Part shown: piece by piece, positions 6,640-8,471 of the stretch | Layout: the number at the start of each line of letters is the position of its first letter | How positions within the stretch are numbered: position 1 is the first letter of the stretch | NCBI GenBank assembly: GCA_039934455.1 | Contig: JBDTMF010000185.1 | Location: forward strand, 1-8,471 | Source of the DNA: DASQFQ01 sp039934455 | Lineage (GTDB): Bacteria; Actinomycetota; Thermoleophilia; Solirubrobacterales; Solirubrobacteraceae | Length of the DNA stretch: 8,471 nt | Reading direction: 5' to 3' | Notes under the pieces: model-generated | Told to the model about the DNA's origin: nothing | Seen by the model: the letters and a program-made list of their open reading frames with translations, nothing else | Databases searched by the model: none | Program-made: the position numbers and the translations under genes

Positions 6640-6908
6640 AGGCACGCTTGCAGGCGCAGCATCGCTGCCCTCACGATGCCGGGATGCGTGCCCGCCGGGC
6701 CGCGCACCTCGCTTACGACGACTCCGGACAACGCGCGCGCCGCGATCGAGCGCGCGAAGAGACGGGCGCCGCCGGCCGGCCGGTGCCAGAGCAGCACTCC
6801 CGGATGCCTGCGGTCCCACCGGCGGGGGCGCGAGCGGCGGTTCCGATCGTTGCGCCCGGTCGCCTGCGGTCGTCGAAGCACATCGGCCCGGCGACCGCGG
6901 CCCGCACG

Positions 6909-6920
6909 TACGCTTACGCT
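6909..6920 (+). promoter_or_regulatory. Tandem TACGCT, candidate -10 box of the GNAT-USP gene
   Basis: TACGCT occurs twice in direct succession (6909-6914 and 6915-6920). The second copy is exactly 9 bases before the ATG at 6930 and fits the TANNNT -10 consensus. No Shine-Dalgarno site lies between box and ATG, which fits a leaderless or near-leaderless transcript. Confidence 0.4.
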
Positions 6921-6929
6921 GATCACGCA

Positions 6930-7997
6930 ATGTTGTCCTCGTCTCGGCGCCGTACGGTCACGCTGCGCGACGGTGCGCGTTCGACGCTGCGCCCGATCGC
7001 GTCCGAGGACGGACCGCTGTTGGCCGCCGCGTTTGATCGTCTGAGCGAGGAGTCGCGGTACCGGCGGTTCTTCACAACGAAGAGCGAGCTGTCTCCGACC
7101 GAACTTGCCTACTTCGTTGACGTCGACCATAAAGACCACGAGGCGATCATCGCGATCGACCCCTCCAGTGGGGAGGCGCTGGGCGTCGCACGCTACATTC
7201 GCTCGAGCGACGATGCGGAGGTCGCCGAGCTCGCGGTCACCGTCGTCGATGACTGGCAGCGGCGCGGCCTGGGCCGTGCGCTGCTTGACCGCTTGACGTA
7301 TGACGCGCGGCGCGAGGGCGTGCGCCGGTTCAGCGCGCTCGTCCAAAGCGACAACCCGAACGCGCTCGCGCTGGCCACGGGCGCCGGCGACACGCAGCGG
7401 CACTCTGACACCGGCGTGGTCGAGCTCGTCATCGAGCTGCCCCCCAAACGCGGGATGGGCGTGCAGCTCGCGCGGGCGCTGCGAGCGGCGGCGGCGGGAA
7501 GTCTGGTCCCGGCGAAGGCGCTCGCCGAGCACGTCGCCGTCAACGTGGAGTCCTCGCCGCGCCCACCGGTGGGACCCGTTCGCCCGATCCGGACGATCGT
7601 GGCCGGCACGGACGGCTCCGAGCCGGCCGGCAAGGCGCTGGCCGTTGCGCTGGAGCTCGCCGCGGCCCTGGGAGCGGCGCTCCACGTGGTCAGCGCCTAC
7701 GGCGCCCTCCGGGCCCCCTCTGACGCCGAGGCGGTGCTGGCGGCAGCGACGCGGGCCGCCCGCGCCGGAGGGCTCGAGGCCATCACGCACGCGCGGCGCG
7801 ATGACGCCGCCGAGGCGCTGATCGCCGTCGCCGAGGAGCAGGACGCCGACCTCCTGGTCGTCGGCGGCAAGGGCATGCGCCGCGCGTCGCGGTTCCTTCT
7901 GGGCAGCGTGCCGGACAAGGTCTCCCACCACGCACCCTGCAGCGTCCTCATCGTGCGCACCGACGAGCCCTTGGCTGGGAGGCCGGAGGAGGCCTGA
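6930..7997 (+). CDS. GNAT acetyltransferase fused to an ATP-binding universal stress protein domain
   Basis: The protein has 355 residues. The N-terminal GNAT domain (about 8-170) opens with TLRDG and LRP, has RLSEESRYRRFF (37-48), a likely catalytic Glu100 and the acetyl-CoA loop QRRGLG (110-115). A linker of about 45 residues leads to a USP domain (about 218-345) starting RTIVAGTDGS (221-230), where Asp228 is the usual nucleotide contact. Its ATP-binding signature is complete: Gly312-x2-Gly315-x9-Gly325-Ser326, followed by the final strand SVLIVR (338-343). The protein should therefore bind ATP or a related nucleotide and probably gates acyl transfer by it; this is inference. The GNAT half resembles that of the divergent Pat-type protein (LRDG, RP, ED, LSE-S, R-RFF, AE before the loop), so both may act on lysines. 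The start at 6930 is supported by the domain start and the TACGCT box; the frame is open further upstream without similarity. The stop at 7995 is followed in the same frame by a USP remnant. Confidence 0.9.
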   Translation: MLSSSRRRTVTLRDGARSTLRPIASEDGPLLAAAFDRLSEESRYRRFFTTKSELSPTELAYFVDVDHKDHEAIIAIDPSSGEALGVARYIRSSDDAEVAELAVTVVDDWQRRGLGRALLDRLTYDARREGVRRFSALVQSDNPNALALATGAGDTQRHSDTGVVELVIELPPKRGMGVQLARALRAAAAGSLVPAKALAEHVAVNVESSPRPPVGPVRPIRTIVAGTDGSEPAGKALAVALELAAALGAALHVVSAYGALRAPSDAEAVLAAATRAARAGGLEAITHARRDDAAEALIAVAEEQDADLLVVGGKGMRRASRFLLGSVPDKVSHHAPCSVLIVRTDEPLAGRPEEA

Positions 7998-8013
7998 CCA
8001 CCAACGGGGTGGC

Positions 8014-8471
8014 CTATGCCGCTACGAACGAGGCTGCGCGGCGCCGTGTCGCGTCGCGTCGCGGCCGAGGCACGCTGCCCCGTGATTGTGCTGCCCCGGG
8101 GTGTCGAGGCACCCCTCCAGGCCCTGGCCGCGGAGTGATCTGGCACTTCCGCCCCATCCTGAGGAGCGGAACGCCTCGGCGATCGATGCGCGGCTCGTCC
8201 GACCAACGCAAGCCGGTCTTCGCAGAAGGCCTACGCGCCTTGTAGGGGTCCTGGACCAGCAGTCCGCTGTGCAGATGCTGGATCTGCTCGAGATGACCGC
8301 CGACTGCTCTCGCGCCGACGGGACGGGCCTTCCACATCGCCTCGGTCACTCCGAGGCCAAACCCTTCTTGAAGGCTCTTCTTGACCACGACCGCGGCCTG
8401 GCGCTGGATCGCGTTGACCATCGCGGCGTTCTCCTCGGGCGAGGTGAGCGGCAGGCAAGCGACATGAATCC
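8014..8471 (-). pseudogene. Glycosyltransferase family 4 (trehalose synthase-like) fragment, 3'-truncated and cut by the window edge
   Basis: Reading leftward from the right edge, the frame gives LPLTSPEENAAMVNAIQRQ, then VVVKKSLQEGFGLGVTEAMW, KARPV, AVGG and SGLLVQDP. These are the hallmark donor-binding stretches of GT4 trehalose synthase/phosphorylase-like enzymes (NA-x-VNA-x-QR, QKS-x-EGFGL-x-V-x-EAMW, RPV, VGG). The E-G-F-G-L-x-V-x-E segment carries the nucleotide-sugar binding glutamates. Similarity stops at about 8239, where the usual final helices (about 50-60 residues) should follow. The frame then runs on without family likeness to a TAG at 8014, across the USP remnant on the other strand. 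The N-terminal half lies beyond 8471. The gene was probably truncated by the same rearrangement that removed most of the USP gene. The family is confident; that it is a pseudogene rather than an odd C-terminus is less so. Confidence 0.7.
8016..8138 (+). pseudogene. C-terminal remnant of a second universal stress protein
   Basis: This 40-codon frame contains LRGAVSRRVAAEARCPVIVLP (residues 7-27), which is the closing helix and strand of a USP domain: the G-(S/A)-V of the ATP loop, then xxxV, A-x-C-P-V and hydrophobic beta residues. It aligns with the end of the preceding protein (LGSVPDKV, APCSVLIV) but is closer to a standard USP. Everything before the last helix is missing; only 18 bases separate the neighbour's stop from this ATG. 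The frame is the same as that of the upstream gene. The natural reading is that a tandem USP gene was lost by an internal deletion. Whether the 40-residue peptide is made is unknown. Confidence 0.6.

Larger units (their letters stand above)
6625..6929. promoter_or_regulatory. Divergent intergenic region between the two GNAT fusion genes
   Basis: The 305 bases separate two head-to-head genes and should carry both promoters. Candidate -10 boxes lie at each end (6634-6639 minus, 6915-6920 plus). In between are a direct repeat GCCTGCGGTC (6806-6815 and 6862-6871), a 12-base palindrome CCGGCCGGCCGG (6772-6783) and a CG-alternating stretch (about 6731-6756). Frames are open throughout because of the base composition, but none resembles a known family. 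No clear -35 boxes are visible. Confidence 0.5.

Noticed and set aside
6625..6930. N-terminal extension of the Pat-type protein by about 102 residues
   Set aside because: The extension is Arg/Pro/Ala-rich without domain likeness and would fill the whole divergent promoter region. The GNAT domain begins shortly after the ATG at 6624.
4066..7044. Open frame of 992 codons on the plus strand opposite the Pat-type gene
   Set aside because: It is a shadow of the real gene: Arg/Gly/Asp-rich, no family motifs, and wholly antisense to a gene with clear domains. Long antisense frames are expected at this GC content.
6396..7931. Open frame of 511 codons on the minus strand across the GNAT-USP gene
   Set aside because: It is a low-information antisense frame; the plus strand has full GNAT and USP motifs.
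8009..8245. 78-codon plus-strand frame after the GNAT-USP gene
   Set aside because: The USP-like residues occur in a different frame (8016-8138); this frame is Arg-rich with no likeness to known proteins.
1..8471. CRISPR arrays, tRNA or rRNA genes, insertion sequences
   Set aside because: I saw no regularly spaced repeats, no tRNA- or rRNA-like conserved segments, and no transposase motifs on either strand.

Overview
The window is very GC-rich DNA (roughly 70% by eye). Coding frames have strong G/C third positions, ATGA/GTGA gene overlaps are common, and several genes belong to families typical of actinobacteria: an F420-dependent Ddn-like reductase, a GNAT fused to the N-terminus of an ADP-forming acyl-CoA synthetase, and a trehalose-synthase-like GT4 enzyme. 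The best guess is a high-GC actinobacterium, possibly of the Thermoleophilia/Solirubrobacterales type. No rRNA, tRNA, CRISPR array or insertion sequence is visible.

Left part (1-3954), all on the plus strand. A non-coding leader of about 345 bases precedes a CPBP/CAAX-type membrane protease (347-1234). After a gap of about 250 bases comes a tightly packed run: a small two-helix membrane protein (1487-1900), a membrane-anchored protein with an outside beta-rich domain (1897-2478), an SRPBCC-fold protein (2580-3347), a Ddn-like deazaflavin reductase (3344-3787), and the broken start of a further gene (3784-3954). Three of the four junctions are 4-base ATGA or GTGA overlaps, so this is most likely one translationally coupled operon whose last gene has lost its 3' part.

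Central part (3937-7997). A large minus-strand gene encodes an 895-residue protein with a GNAT domain followed by CoA-binding, succinyl-CoA-ligase-like and ATP-grasp domains, the architecture of the actinobacterial Pat-type protein lysine acetyltransferases. A divergent plus-strand gene encodes a related GNAT domain fused to an ATP-binding universal stress (USP) domain. They share a 305-base intergenic region. The likely theme is acylation controlled by nucleotide or CoA status. In the large protein the position expected to hold the phosphorylated histidine of the ligase is arginine, so the ligase half may be a sensor rather than an enzyme.

Right part (7998-8471) looks decayed. A 40-codon USP C-terminus without the rest of its domain faces a minus-strand GT4 (trehalose synthase-like) fragment that runs off the right edge and loses similarity before a normal C-terminus.

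A small cross-cutting signal is that the three genes at 1487, 6624(-) and 6930 all carry TACG(G/C)T exactly 9 bases before the ATG. This fits a -10 (TANNNT) box with a very short leader and suggests shared, near-leaderless expression.
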